From the NCBI RefSeq assembly GCF_019216885.1, contig NZ_JAAQRC020000001.1, positions 4,653,501 to 4,717,500 of the forward strand: a DNA stretch of 64,000 nt, in the 5' to 3' direction. The stretch is from Methylobacterium sp. SyP6R. GTDB lineage: Bacteria; Pseudomonadota; Alphaproteobacteria; Rhizobiales; Beijerinckiaceae. The position numbers and the translations under genes are program-made. Shown here one piece after another: positions 1 to 10,011 of the stretch; positions within the stretch are counted from its first letter, which is position 1; the number at the start of each line of letters is the position of its first letter. Under the pieces are notes generated by a model that ran no database searches, was not told where the DNA came from, and saw only the letters and a list, made by a program, of their open reading frames with translations.

Positions 1-2
1 CC

Positions 3-2360
3 GGTGAGAGCATGCTGTTCGGCTTCGAGGGCCGTGAGCATACTGCACAGGTTGACCAAACCCGGCGCCAATGGCGCGAGGCGCGCTTCCGCTGGGAGGA
101 AGCGGACCGCGCGTATCTTAGTTCGGAGCTGGGCCGGCTCAAGGACGACGTGCGGGAGCCGGACGTCTTCCTGCCGGTGCTGTTCTGCTCGCCAACGATG
201 GAACTCGGCGTCGATATTTCGGCGCTCAACGCGGTGTATCTGCGCAACGTACCGCCGACCCCGGCGAACTACGCTCAGCGGTCTGGTCGCGCCGGACGCT
301 CGGGACAGGCGGCCCTGGTCGCCACCTACTGCGCGGCCCAGAGCCCGCACGATCAGTATTATTTCGCTAAGCCCGAGCAGATGGTCCGTGGCGTGGTCCG
401 ACCTCCGGCCCTCGACCTCGTCAACCGGGATCTCGTCGTGGCCCATCTCCACGCCGTATGGCTGGCTGAAGCCGGCGTGGAACTCGAACCCGACATCCCG
501 CAGGTGCTGGACCTAGCGGACGAGCGGCTGCCGGTGCGGGCGAGCATCACCATTGCCCTATCCGATCCGGCCCTGACAGTCCGCGCCGCAGCAGCAATGC
601 GCCGCGTGCTCGATGCCATTCTGCCGGAACTTCAGGTGGCGCGGCCGGCTTGGGCTGCAGATCTCGAGGGCTTTGCGGCCGAGACCGCGGCGCAGGCCCC
701 GCAGCGGTTTTCCGAGGCGTTCCAGCGCTGGCGCGACCTCTATGACGGCGCTCGCGCCCAGCTCATCGACGCGAACCGCCGCTCAGAGATGCACGGGCTG
801 CGCGCCGAGGAGCGCAAGGAGGCGAAGATCCAACAAGCGCAGGCGAACGAGCAGCTCTCGCTCCTTGAGCGCGGGGCCGCAAGCGGTGGCTCGGACTTCT
901 ATACCTACCGCTATCTTGCAACTGAGGGCTTTCTGCCTGGTTACAATTTTCCGCGCCTGCCACTCTACGCCTATATCCCGTCGGTCGGCACTGGCACCAG
1001 AGGGGCGTTCCTGCAGCGGGCGCGCTTCCTGGCCATCGCTGAATTCGGCCCGAGGAGCTTGATCTACCACGAGGGCCGCGCATACCGTGTCGCGAAGGCA
1101 AAGCTCCCGGCCGGTGTTCGCGAGGAAGGCCGCCTCGCGACCCGCACGCTCTACGTCTGCGATGCCTGCGGCGCCGGGCACGCCGAGCACGAGCAGGAAC
1201 GCTGCCATGTCTGCGCAGCGCCGATGGCAGGCACCCATCCGGTGCGCAATGTCCTGCGCATTGACAACGTCGAGACCCAGGCCGCCGAGCGTATCACTGC
1301 CAACGACGAGGAGCGCCAGCGCCAGGGCTTCGACATCCGCACCATTTTCGCGTGGCCGAAGGCGGGGGAGACGCCGGACGCTATCGAGGCTGTGGCGCAG
1401 GCCGACGATGCATCGGTGATGCGGCTTGACTACGCCCCACGCGCCAACATCAGCCGGCTAAACCTGGGGCTGAAGCGGCGCGCGGCGAAGGGCACGTTCG
1501 GCTTTGGCATCGATCCGGTCAGCGGCCGCTGGAGCCGCAGCCCGGCCGACGAAGCGGACGCGGACGGGCCGCCCGACGGTCCGTCCCTCCAAAGGGTCGT
1601 GCCGATTGTCGAGGACAACAAGAACGCCCTGTTGCTGCGCCTGCCGGAGAGCCGCATCTCCGAGACGGCGATGGCGACGCTCCAGCACGCGCTCGCGCGG
1701 GGCCTGAGCCTCGCCTTCCAGCTGGAGGAGGGCGAGGTGCTGAGCGAACCGGTGCCGCGTCGCGATGAACGCCGGGCAATCCTCGCCTTTGAGGCGACAG
1801 AGGGAGGAGCGGGCGTGCTCGGGCGCCTCGCCTCCGAGCCCGAGGCCCTCGCCCGTGTTGCTCGTACAGCGCTCACGCTTATGCATTATCCCGACCATGC
1901 GGCAGCGGTGGCGGCGCGGGATCCATTGTTGCTCGCTGAGGATGCCGAAGCCGCCTGTGTGAAGGGCTGCTACCGCTGTCTGCTTTCCTACTACAACCAG
2001 CCCGACCACGAGCTGATCGACCGCAAGGACCAGGACGTACTGCGTCTGCTGCTGCGTCTCGCGGCAGCCACGACCGTGCCTACGGTGGCTCCTGCTCTGG
2101 TCGCTGGCGAGAATGGCGATTGGCGCGCGGCACTCGCGCAATGGAAGTTGCCCGCGCCGGATCCGGCACCCCTGGACGTCGCAGGCGTTCGGCTGCCGCT
2201 TGCGTGGCGCGACCACCTCGTCGCCGCGTCGCCCGACCCAGTGCCGGAGGCCGCACGTGCGGCCCTCGAAGCCCAAGGCTATGCCATCGCGGCACTGCCC
2301 CCGACGCCAGGGGAGGCGCCGCCCAACGACCTCGCGAGTTTCCTGGGAACTGCAGCATGA
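3..2360 (+). CDS. Large helicase with DUF1998/MZB zinc C-terminus (5' partial), DISARM DrmA/DrmB- or Druantia DruE-like
   Basis: The reading frame is open to the window edge, so the N-terminal helicase lobe lies upstream. What is visible starts inside helicase lobe 2: motif V-like [10 protein letters not shown] (about 187-216) and motif VI-like [11 protein letters not shown] (about 276-306). A Cys cluster follows (CDAC and CHVC, about 1157-1215), then a C-terminal [15 protein letters not shown] motif (about 1956-2000), the signature of the DUF1998/MrfA zinc-binding domain. In known systems this combination occurs as DISARM DrmA/DrmB and as Druantia DruE, where it is thought to act on invading DNA. 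The stop overlaps the ATG of the next gene (ATGA), so the two are translationally coupled. Family-level identity is firm; the choice between DrmAB-like and DruE-like needs the missing N-terminus. Confidence 0.85.
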   Translation, partial: GESMLFGFEGREHTAQVDQTRRQWREARFRWEEADRAYLSSELGRLKDDVREPDVFLPVLFCSPTMELGVDISALNAVYLRNVPPTPANYAQRSGRAGRSGQAALVATYCAAQSPHDQYYFAKPEQMVRGVVRPPALDLVNRDLVVAHLHAVWLAEAGVELEPDIPQVLDLADERLPVRASITIALSDPALTVRAAAAMRRVLDAILPELQVARPAWAADLEGFAAETAAQAPQRFSEAFQRWRDLYDGARAQLIDANRRSEMHGLRAEERKEAKIQQAQANEQLSLLERGAASGGSDFYTYRYLATEGFLPGYNFPRLPLYAYIPSVGTGTRGAFLQRARFLAIAEFGPRSLIYHEGRAYRVAKAKLPAGVREEGRLATRTLYVCDACGAGHAEHEQERCHVCAAPMAGTHPVRNVLRIDNVETQAAERITANDEERQRQGFDIRTIFAWPKAGETPDAIEAVAQADDASVMRLDYAPRANISRLNLGLKRRAAKGTFGFGIDPVSGRWSRSPADEADADGPPDGPSLQRVVPIVEDNKNALLLRLPESRISETAMATLQHALARGLSLAFQLEEGEVLSEPVPRRDERRAILAFEATEGGAGVLGRLASEPEALARVARTALTLMHYPDHAAAVAARDPLLLAEDAEAACVKGCYRCLLSYYNQPDHELIDRKDQDVLRLLLRLAAATTVPTVAPALVAGENGDWRAALAQWKLPAPDPAPLDVAGVRLPLAWRDHLVAASPDPVPEAARAALEAQGYAIAALPPTPGEAPPNDLASFLGTAA

Positions 2361-5113
2361 CCGCCGGATTCGCCCCAGGTGATCTCGTCCACGCTCGTGG
2401 GCGGGAATGGGTTGCCTTGCCCTCGCCAGCTCCCGACCTGCTACGGCTGCGGCCTCTCTCCGGCACTGAAGCCGACGCGCAACTCCTTCATCCGGCCCTG
2501 GAGCGCGAGCCCGTGCGCCCGGCGCAATTCGCGATGCCGGCGTTGGATCGGCCGGCGACGCAGGACGCGGCGCGCCTCCTCGCCGAAGCATTGCGTCTGT
2601 CGCTGAGGCGAGGAGCCGGGCCGTTCCGTTCGGCGGCGCGCGTCGGCGTCGAGCCGCGGGCATACCAGCTCGTGCCGCTGCTGATGGCGCTACGGCTTCC
2701 GACCGTGCGGCTGCTCGTGGCCGACGATGTCGGGATCGGCAAAACTATTGAGGCAGGGCTGATCCTACGCGAACTCGTCGACCGCGGCGAGGCCGACCGC
2801 TTCGCCGTACTCTGCCCACCCCATCTCGTCGAGCAGTGGACGGGGGAACTCCGCGAGAAGTTCGACCTCGATGCGGTGGCCGTCACGGCGGCCTCAGCGG
2901 GGCGATTAGAGCGCGGCCTGCCCGCCTCGCAGACGCTGTTCGACGCCCACCCCTTCACGGTGGTGAGCCTTGACTACATCAAGGCCGACCGGCGCCGCGA
3001 CCGGTTCGCGCTGGCTTGCCCCGGTTTCGTAGTGGTGGACGAGGCTCATGCTTGCGTGGGCACGCATCAAGGCCGCCAGCAGCGCCACGAGTTGCTGGCG
3101 CGCTTGAGCGCTGACACGGCCCGGCACATGATCCTGCTGACCGCGACGCCGCACAGCGGCGACGAGGACGCCTTCGACCGGCTGCTCGGCCTAATCAATC
3201 CGCGCTTTGCCGGCGCCTCCTTCGACGATGAGGCCACCCGGATCGCTCTTGCCCGGCACTTCGTGCAGCGGCAGCGCATCGACGTCACCGGCCGTGACTG
3301 GGGTGAGACGCGGGTGTTCAAGCCTCACGACACCACCGAGCGCACCTACGACCTCGACGCCGCTCACCGCGCCTTCCATGATGCGGTTCTGGACTGGTGC
3401 CTCGGCATGGTCGAGGGCGCAGGGCTGGACGCACGGCGTCGCCGGCTCGCCTTCTGGGGCACGCTCGCGCTGATGCGCTGCGTCGGATCTTCGCCCCAGG
3501 CGGCACTCAGCGCCCTGCGCAACCGCCTCGCGGCCGATCCCGACAGACTGGAGGAACAGATCTTCGACGACGACGCAGAGGCCGCGGAGGCCGTCGACGT
3601 CGAGCCAAACGCGGGACTGGCCGGGGCCGAGGTCATCGGGCTTGCAGCGCTTGTTGCGCAGGCCGAGCGGCTCGCGGGCGCATCCGACCCGAAGCGCGAC
3701 GCCACCGTGCGGCTCCTCAAGCCTCTGATCGCCGAGGGCGCCAATCCGGTCGTGTTCTGTCGCTTCATCGCCACAGCGGACCACGTCGCGGCCGGCCTGC
3801 AAAAGGCCTTCCCGAAGCTGCGGGTCGAGGCGGTCACCGGGGCGCTGCCGGCGGAGGAGCGGCGTGCGCGCATCGAGGACATGGCGGAGGCCGAGCAGCG
3901 TCTGCTCGTTGCCACCGACTGCCTTTCGGAGGGCATCAACCTCCAGGGGCTGTTCGACACGGTGGTGCATTATGACCTGAGCTGGAACCCAACCCGGCAC
4001 CAGCAGCGTGAGGGCCGGGTCGACCGTTTTGGCCAAACCGCGCCGCGCGTGCGCTCGGTGCTACTCTACTCCCCCGACAGCGCCATAGACGGGGCGGTGC
4101 TCGACGTTATCCTGCGGAAGGCGGAGGCGATCCGGAAAGCGACCGGCGTCACCGTACCCCTGCCGGAGGAGCGCGGCGCGGTCACGGGTGCGCTGATGAA
4201 CGCCGTCATGCTTCGCCAGGGCCGCTCCCGCCAACTCAGCCTCGACTTCGGCTTCGCGGGCGACGCTGCTGCGGTCGAGGCGCGCTGGCGCGACGCGGCG
4301 GAGGGCGAGCGCCGCTCCCGCGCGCGCTTTGCCCAAAACGCGATCAAGCCCGAGGAGGTGGCGCCCGAATGGGCGCGCTGGCGCGAACTCCTCGGCGGCC
4401 CGGAGCGGGTGCGCCGCTTCGTCGAACGGGCGATGAGCCGGCTCGATGCGCCGCTCGCGCCGGATCACGCCGGCACCCTCGCGGCTCCCCTCGACGCTCT
4501 GCCTGCCTCCCTGCGCGAGCGCCTCGCGGCGCGCCGCCTCGCCGGGCGGCTGCGGCTTTCCTTCGACGAGGCCCCTCCGTCTGGCGCTGTTTCGGTCGGG
4601 CGGGCACACCCGCTGCCCGCGACCCTGGCCGAGGCGTTGCTCGAAGGCGCGCTCGATGAAAGCAGCGCCGCTGGCCTCGCGCTTGGTCGCGCAGGAGCAT
4701 GGCGCAGCGGGGCGGTCGCGGCTGTCACGACCCTCGTGCTGCTGCGCCTGCGTCACACGCTCACGATGCATACCCGTGCCGAGCGGCTGCTGCTCGCCGA
4801 GGAGGCCAGTCTGCTCGCCCTTGATCCGAACGGCGCGGTGGCGGACCTCGACGCGGCGGCGCTGCTGGAGGAGCCCGCAAGCGGCGATCTACCGCCTCCA
4901 ACCCGCGAACGCCTCGTCGCGGCGGCGCTCGCCCGCGTCGAGGCCGCTCGCCCGACCATCCTGGCCGACCACGCCCGCGCCCGGGCCGAGGCGCTCGCCG
5001 CCGACCACGCCCGCGTGCGCGCCGCCGCCTCGGGCAGTGCGCGCGTGACCGTCGCCCCCGTGCTGCCGGTCGACGTGATCGGCGTCTTCGTCCTAGTCCC
5101 TGGTACCCCGTAA
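2357..5113 (+). CDS. SNF2-type helicase, DISARM DrmD-like
   Basis: This 918-residue protein starts at an ATG overlapping the upstream stop. An in-frame start at 2120 would run through the preceding gene and is rejected. The SNF2/SF2 core is complete: Walker A DDVGIGKT (about residues 123-130), DEAH box VVDEAH (228-231), motif [12 protein letters not shown] (about 260-268), and C-terminal lobe motifs [14 protein letters not shown] and [12 protein letters not shown] (about 515-560). The Ala/Arg/Glu-rich C-terminal 350 residues have no motif I recognise. DrmD of class 1 DISARM has this layout and acts with a methylase and DUF1998 proteins. Position between a DUF1998 helicase and an Eco57I-like methylase supports that role; restriction activity is inferred. 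Confidence 0.85.
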   Translation: MTAGFAPGDLVHARGREWVALPSPAPDLLRLRPLSGTEADAQLLHPALEREPVRPAQFAMPALDRPATQDAARLLAEALRLSLRRGAGPFRSAARVGVEPRAYQLVPLLMALRLPTVRLLVADDVGIGKTIEAGLILRELVDRGEADRFAVLCPPHLVEQWTGELREKFDLDAVAVTAASAGRLERGLPASQTLFDAHPFTVVSLDYIKADRRRDRFALACPGFVVVDEAHACVGTHQGRQQRHELLARLSADTARHMILLTATPHSGDEDAFDRLLGLINPRFAGASFDDEATRIALARHFVQRQRIDVTGRDWGETRVFKPHDTTERTYDLDAAHRAFHDAVLDWCLGMVEGAGLDARRRRLAFWGTLALMRCVGSSPQAALSALRNRLAADPDRLEEQIFDDDAEAAEAVDVEPNAGLAGAEVIGLAALVAQAERLAGASDPKRDATVRLLKPLIAEGANPVVFCRFIATADHVAAGLQKAFPKLRVEAVTGALPAEERRARIEDMAEAEQRLLVATDCLSEGINLQGLFDTVVHYDLSWNPTRHQQREGRVDRFGQTAPRVRSVLLYSPDSAIDGAVLDVILRKAEAIRKATGVTVPLPEERGAVTGALMNAVMLRQGRSRQLSLDFGFAGDAAAVEARWRDAAEGERRSRARFAQNAIKPEEVAPEWARWRELLGGPERVRRFVERAMSRLDAPLAPDHAGTLAAPLDALPASLRERLAARRLAGRLRLSFDEAPPSGAVSVGRAHPLPATLAEALLEGALDESSAAGLALGRAGAWRSGAVAAVTTLVLLRLRHTLTMHTRAERLLLAEEASLLALDPNGAVADLDAAALLEEPASGDLPPPTRERLVAAALARVEAARPTILADHARARAEALAADHARVRAAASGSARVTVAPVLPVDVIGVFVLVPGTP

Positions 5114-5119
5114 GACAGC

Positions 5120-8100
5120 ATGGCGCGCATAACCGCTCCTCTCCGCCGCTCCCGCCGGCCCGCCCCGCTCGCCTTCGATGCGCTCAGCGTCGAGGGTGCG
5201 CTGATCGCCCCCGCGCTGCTCGCCCAGGTCGCGCGCTTCGGCGCAGGGAGCCAAACCGAGGCCGATTATGGTGTGCCGAAGGGCCTGACCCTGCGCGATG
5301 AGATCGCCCGCTACTTCCGCATCGGACAAGCGCTCTATGCCGAGTTCGCGGCGGCCCGAGCGCCCTCCCAGGCCGCGACGGTCGCCTTCGCGGAGAGCTT
5401 GCTGCGGGAGGTGCTCGGCGTGCGTGACCTCGTCCGGGTCGGCAGCCGGGAGCTCGGCGAACGGGTTTATGCTCTGACCATGGAGGGGCTCGGCGGGCGC
5501 CTGCCCGTCGTGATTGCGGCACCCGAGGAGGGCGGCCTCGACCGGCCAACCCCGCACCTACCCTCGGACGGCCGGCGCGTCTCGCCGGCTTCGGCCGTGC
5601 AGGACTGGCTCAACGCGACCAAGGACGCGCTGTGGGGCTTCGCCTGCAATGGGCACCGCCTTCGGCTGATGCGCGACAACGCCAGTCTGACCCGCCCCGC
5701 CTTCATCGAGGCCGACCTCGCCCGCATCTTCGAGAGCGACCTGTTCTCCGACTTCGCGGCTCTCTGGCTCCTCGTACACGCGAGCCGTTTCGGCGCCCCC
5801 GGCACGCCGGTGACCGACTGCGCGCTCGAACGCTGGCGAGAGGCAGGCGCCCGCGAGGGCGCCGTTGCGCGGGAGCGCTTGCGCGAGGGCGTCGAGGCCG
5901 CCCTGCTTTCGCTCGGGAGCGGTTTCCTGTCCCATCCGGCCAATGCAGCCCTACGTGAACGCCTCACCCGCGGCGACCTCGCGCTGCCGGACTATTTCGG
6001 TCAGTGCCTGCGCCTCGTCTACCGGCTGATCTTCCTGTTCGCCGCGGAGGACCGCAGCCTGCTACACCCTGCTGACGCGCCCGCCGCCGCACGGCAGCTC
6101 TACGCGGAGGGCTACGCGCTAGGCCTGCTGCGCCAGCGCGCCGTGCGCCGCAGCGCCTTTGACCAGCACCACGATCGCTGGGAGGGCCTGCTCGTCGTTT
6201 TCGCCGGGCTCGTGCGCGGCGAGCCTCGCCTGGGCCTGCCGGCCCTCGACGGGCTGTTTGCCTACGGCACCCTGCCGGACCTGGAGGGCGCGCGGCTCGC
6301 CAACCGCGACCTAATGCGGGCACTCTACCGCCTCGCCTGGCTCGACGACGAGGGCGCGCTGGTGCCGGTGAACTGGCGCGACATGGAGACGGAGGAACTA
6401 GGCTCGGTCTACGAGAGCCTGCTCGAACTTACACCCCGGCTCACCGAGGATGGGCGCGGCCTCGCCTTCGCGGAAGGCGCCGAGACCAAGGGTAATGCCC
6501 GCAAGACAACGGGCAGCTACTACACGCCCGACAGCCTGGTGCAGGTACTGCTCGACTCCGCCCTCGACCCCGTCCTCGACCGGGTGACGGCGGAGGCGGA
6601 GGACCCGGCCGCGGCGCTCCTCTCTGTGACGGTCATCGATCCCGCCTGCGGCTCTGGCCATTTCCTGCTCGCGGCAGCCCGACGCATCGCAACGCGGCTC
6701 GCGCGCCTGCGCACCGGTGGCATCGCCTCAGCAGAGGATTTTCGCCACGCTCTGCGCGATGTTGTGCGCGCCTGCATCCATGGCGTTGACCGTAACCCGA
6801 TGGCGGTGGAACTGACCAAGGTCGCGCTCTGGATCGAAACCATCGATCCTGGCCTTCCTCTAGGCTTCCTCGATGCCAATATCCGCTGCGGGGATGCGCT
6901 GCTTGGCGTATTTGACTTGACGAGCCTTGACCGCGGCATCCCAGATGCCGCCTACAAGCCGCTCAGCGGCGACGACCCGGCGGCCGCCAAGGTCGCCGGC
7001 AAGGTCAATCGGTTGCAGCGAGAGCAGGCGGCCCAGGGGGACCTCCTCGGCCACCTCTCGGCGCGAGACCTCGCGCGCGAGGCCGAGGCAGTGCGTGCCA
7101 TGCCGGAGGACGACGTCGCGGCTCTAGCCGCCAAGGCCGCAGCTTATTCACGCCTGCGCGCCCAGTCCGGCTGGGGCGCCCGTAAGCGCGCCTGCGATCT
7201 CTACGTCGTGGCCTTCCTGCGCCGGAAGTCCTTTCGCACTGACGGCCTCGCGCGCGCCCAGACCCCCGACCGCGTGCCAACGAGCCTCGACGTGCGCACG
7301 GCGCTCACCGGCGGTACTCCCGAGGCGCGGCTCTGCGCACTTGCAGACACTCTCGCGCAAGAGGCCCGCGCCTTTCACTGGCCCCTGGAATTCCCAGTCG
7401 CGATGGCACGAGGTGGGTTCGACGCGGTCCTCGGCAACCCGCCCTGGGAGCGCATCAAGCTCCAGGAGCAGGAGTTCTTCGCGACCCTTGATCCCGAGAT
7501 CACGGGCGCGCCCAACGCCGCGGCACGTGGGAGGCTCATCGCCGCTCTCAAGAGTGCCGCCCTCGGCACCCGCGAGCGTGCCTTGCACGACGCCTTCGAG
7601 GCTGCCAAGCGCACTGCCGAAGCCGCTTCCGTCTTCGCCCGCGTACCGGGCGATGAAGGCGGGCGCTTCGAGCTCACTGGGCGGGGCGACGTGAACACCT
7701 ACGCGCTCTTCGCTGAGCTCTTTCTACGCCTTGCGTCCCCACGCGGTCGGGCCGGCGTCATCGTGCCGACCGGCATCGCGACAGATTCGACTACTGCGCC
7801 GTTCTTTGCGGCGTTGGTTGCCGAGAGTCGGCTTGCGCAGCTGATCGACTTTGAGAACCGAGACGGTATTTTTCCATCTGTTCACCGCAGTTTCAAATTT
7901 AGTTTGCTTACGATTGGAAGCAATATTCACGAGGCACATTTCGCATTTTTCCTTAATAAAACCTCACAAATAGCTGATTACGAGCGAAAATTTGCACTAA
8001 AATCCTCAGATATTGCAAGAATAAATCCCAACACACAAACAGCGCCTATCTTTCGGTCTCGCATTGACGCCGATCTAACTGCGAAGATATATTCACGATC

Positions 8101-9055
8101 TTCGGTGTTGCATCTCGACGCTGCGGGGCGATTGTCGAATCACTGGGAATTTGATTATATAACAAAAATGTTTGACATGACTTACGATAGCAAGATATTT
8201 TTTACGGAATCTAATTACCGGAGCTTGACCGCCGACGAGATGGCAAATTTTAAACCTTTGTACGAAGCTAAGATGGTCAACATATTTGACCATAGATGGA
8301 GCAGCTACGCATCTTCTTCTAATCAGTTTATAGATACGCATATATCTGAAAAATCTTGCGTGGATTTCGATGTCACTCCCCGCTATTATGCCTCAAAGCA
8401 CGATTTAATATCAAGAATGAAAAATAGAAAATGGAAGCGTGATTGGCTCATTGGTTGGAGAAATATCACTAATTCGACAAATGAGAGGACAATAATTTCT
8501 GCTGTTATTCCACATAGTGCAGTAGGAAATACATTTCATATTCTTTTTGTCAAAAATGACCCGCGGCTGTGTTGTTGTTTTGTGGCGAACCTAAATACAA
8601 TTGTCTTCGATTATGTAGCTAGACAAAAACTAGGCGGAACGCATCTGACTATTGAAATTGCCAAACAACTACCTGTGTTATTGCCAGATTTTTACGGTGC
8701 TGTAGATTTAGATTTTATCGTTCCGAGGGTGCTGGAGCTCACATTCACTAGCCACGCGCTGGCCCCGTTCGCGCGCGACCTCGGCTACGATGGCCCTCCC
8801 TTCGTCTGGAACGAGGACCGGCGGGCGCAACTACGGGCGGAGCTCGACGCATGGTATGCGCACGCCTACGGGCTCACTCGCGACGAGTTGCGCTACGTTC
8901 TCGACCCCGCCGACGTGAAGGGGCCGGAGTATCCCTCTGAGACCTTCCGGGTGCTCAAAAAGAACGAGGAAGCGCGCTTCGACGAGTATCGCACTCGCCG
9001 CCTCGTCTTGACGGCCTACGACAGGCTAGCGCAGCAACGGATCGCGGCGGAATGA
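5120..9055 (+). CDS. Eco57I/PglX-like N6-adenine DNA methyltransferase of a defence system
   Basis: The protein has 1311 residues. SAM-binding motif I is VIDPACGSGHFLL (about 505-517) and the catalytic motif IV is GNPPWE (about 772-777), the N6-adenine NPPW type and order. A C-terminal region with LYEAKM...DHRW and ...NSTNERT...P...VGN (about 1050-1150) is typical of DISARM DrmMI and BREX PglX-like proteins. It starts 7 bases after the SNF2 gene and its stop overlaps the next ATG. Likely role: host-DNA marking, with possible nuclease or translocation functions in the extra domains. Codons for about residues 914-1207 are strikingly AT-rich (runs such as AAATTTAG, ATATTTTTTAC) while both flanks are about 70% G+C. 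This suggests replacement of the target recognition part by recombination; the frame stays open. Confidence 0.88.
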   Translation: MARITAPLRRSRRPAPLAFDALSVEGALIAPALLAQVARFGAGSQTEADYGVPKGLTLRDEIARYFRIGQALYAEFAAARAPSQAATVAFAESLLREVLGVRDLVRVGSRELGERVYALTMEGLGGRLPVVIAAPEEGGLDRPTPHLPSDGRRVSPASAVQDWLNATKDALWGFACNGHRLRLMRDNASLTRPAFIEADLARIFESDLFSDFAALWLLVHASRFGAPGTPVTDCALERWREAGAREGAVARERLREGVEAALLSLGSGFLSHPANAALRERLTRGDLALPDYFGQCLRLVYRLIFLFAAEDRSLLHPADAPAAARQLYAEGYALGLLRQRAVRRSAFDQHHDRWEGLLVVFAGLVRGEPRLGLPALDGLFAYGTLPDLEGARLANRDLMRALYRLAWLDDEGALVPVNWRDMETEELGSVYESLLELTPRLTEDGRGLAFAEGAETKGNARKTTGSYYTPDSLVQVLLDSALDPVLDRVTAEAEDPAAALLSVTVIDPACGSGHFLLAAARRIATRLARLRTGGIASAEDFRHALRDVVRACIHGVDRNPMAVELTKVALWIETIDPGLPLGFLDANIRCGDALLGVFDLTSLDRGIPDAAYKPLSGDDPAAAKVAGKVNRLQREQAAQGDLLGHLSARDLAREAEAVRAMPEDDVAALAAKAAAYSRLRAQSGWGARKRACDLYVVAFLRRKSFRTDGLARAQTPDRVPTSLDVRTALTGGTPEARLCALADTLAQEARAFHWPLEFPVAMARGGFDAVLGNPPWERIKLQEQEFFATLDPEITGAPNAAARGRLIAALKSAALGTRERALHDAFEAAKRTAEAASVFARVPGDEGGRFELTGRGDVNTYALFAELFLRLASPRGRAGVIVPTGIATDSTTAPFFAALVAESRLAQLIDFENRDGIFPSVHRSFKFSLLTIGSNIHEAHFAFFLNKTSQIADYERKFALKSSDIARINPNTQTAPIFRSRIDADLTAKIYSRSSVLHLDAAGRLSNHWEFDYITKMFDMTYDSKIFFTESNYRSLTADEMANFKPLYEAKMVNIFDHRWSSYASSSNQFIDTHISEKSCVDFDVTPRYYASKHDLISRMKNRKWKRDWLIGWRNITNSTNERTIISAVIPHSAVGNTFHILFVKNDPRLCCCFVANLNTIVFDYVARQKLGGTHLTIEIAKQLPVLLPDFYGAVDLDFIVPRVLELTFTSHALAPFARDLGYDGPPFVWNEDRRAQLRAELDAWYAHAYGLTRDELRYVLDPADVKGPEYPSETFRVLKKNEEARFDEYRTRRLVLTAYDRLAQQRIAAE
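7860..8740 (+). other. AT-rich mosaic segment inside the methylase gene
   Basis: By eye the base composition changes within a few codons from strongly GC-rich to clearly AT-rich near 7860 and back near 8740, without breaking the frame. It covers the part of the protein between the catalytic NPPW domain and the C-terminus, where target recognition is expected. Rare codons for this genome (ATA, TTA, AAT, TTT) cluster here. This fits domain exchange from an AT-richer donor. Confidence 0.8.
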
Positions 9056-9822
9056 GCAGCGTGGAGCTTCCGGATGACCCACCGGGCTTCCTTGTGCGCA
9101 CCGAACTCGACAAGGCCGCGGCCGCCAACGGCTTCCGGCTGCCCGGCCGGCCCGAGGGGTCCTGGCGCGCCTATCGATCCACTACCGCGCGGGGCCGGAT
9201 CTGGCTCGCAGGGCGAGCGCCGCGCGGGCCGTGGTGGCTTGCCGTCGACCATCCGGGCGTAGCGGGCGACCTCGCCAGCCTACCTCATGCCGAGGTAGGG
9301 GCGCCGGCGCGCGCCTTCGTGCTGTTCGACCTCGACGCGCTCTACGCCGCACTTGGCCGCGCCTACCGTCTCGGCGTCAGCCTGCCGGACCTGCCGCTCG
9401 ACCGCTTCAGGACGGCGACTGTCGGGCTGCCGGCTACGACCGAGGCCGAGCGGCTCGTCATCGCGCGCATCGGCCAAAATATCTTCCGGGACGCGTTGAT
9501 GGAGTACTGGTGCGGGCGCTGCCCGCTCACCGGCATCAGTGAGCCCGCCCTTTTGCGTGCCTCGCACATTGTGCCCTGGACCGATTGCAGCGACGCGGAG
9601 CGTCTTAACGTCCACAACGGCCTTCTGCTCTCAGCTCTATGGGATGCAGCCTTTGATCGCGGCCTCGTCAGCTTCGCTGACGATGGACGACCTCTTGCCG
9701 CGCAGTCTCTTGGTGAGGCTGCTCGGCAGGCGTTGGCCTTTGACGCAGTCCCGCCGATTGCCGACCTCCGCGACGCCCACCGTCAACATCTTACGCTGCA
9801 TCGAATGCGGCACGGTTTTTAA
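9052..9822 (+). CDS. HNH endonuclease (HNH_2 type) closing the defence cassette
   Basis: This is a 256-residue protein whose ATG overlaps the methylase stop. The C-terminal half holds an HNH fold: CGRCPLTG (about 154-161), ASHIVPW with the first His at 172, then LNVHNGLLLS (about 185-194) and WDAAFDRG. This order (Cys pair, SHI.PW, N.HNG.L, FD.G) matches HNH_2-type nucleases that often sit beside DNA methylases. The N-terminal 150 residues are unassigned. Class 1 DISARM normally has a phospholipase D-type protein (DrmC) in its operon, so an HNH here would be a different effector. Nuclease activity is inferred from motif and context. Confidence 0.85.
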   Translation: MSSVELPDDPPGFLVRTELDKAAAANGFRLPGRPEGSWRAYRSTTARGRIWLAGRAPRGPWWLAVDHPGVAGDLASLPHAEVGAPARAFVLFDLDALYAALGRAYRLGVSLPDLPLDRFRTATVGLPATTEAERLVIARIGQNIFRDALMEYWCGRCPLTGISEPALLRASHIVPWTDCSDAERLNVHNGLLLSALWDAAFDRGLVSFADDGRPLAAQSLGEAARQALAFDAVPPIADLRDAHRQHLTLHRMRHGF

Positions 9823-10011
9823 TTTTGATCAATTATTATATTTTCGAAAAAATCTTGTAATGTGATAGCAACCGAATTCCGAATTCATATTTTTGAGTAA
9901 TTCGATATATATGCATTTTTATCAGCGAATTATTTATGTCATGCTTTGACAATGAGTTTTGAAAAATTCTTGTTTGACAATTCATTGTGGCGGAGAAGCG
10001 CTGGCTCAGGA
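9823..10011. other. AT-rich spacer after the defence cassette
   Basis: This convergent spacer between the HNH gene and the minus-strand gene is very AT-rich compared with its surroundings. It contains two copies of TTTGACAAT 28 bases apart (9945-9953 and 9973-9981) and a GAATTCCGAATTCAT run. It carries no plausible gene, and I see no strong GC hairpin with a T tract. Confidence 0.5.
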
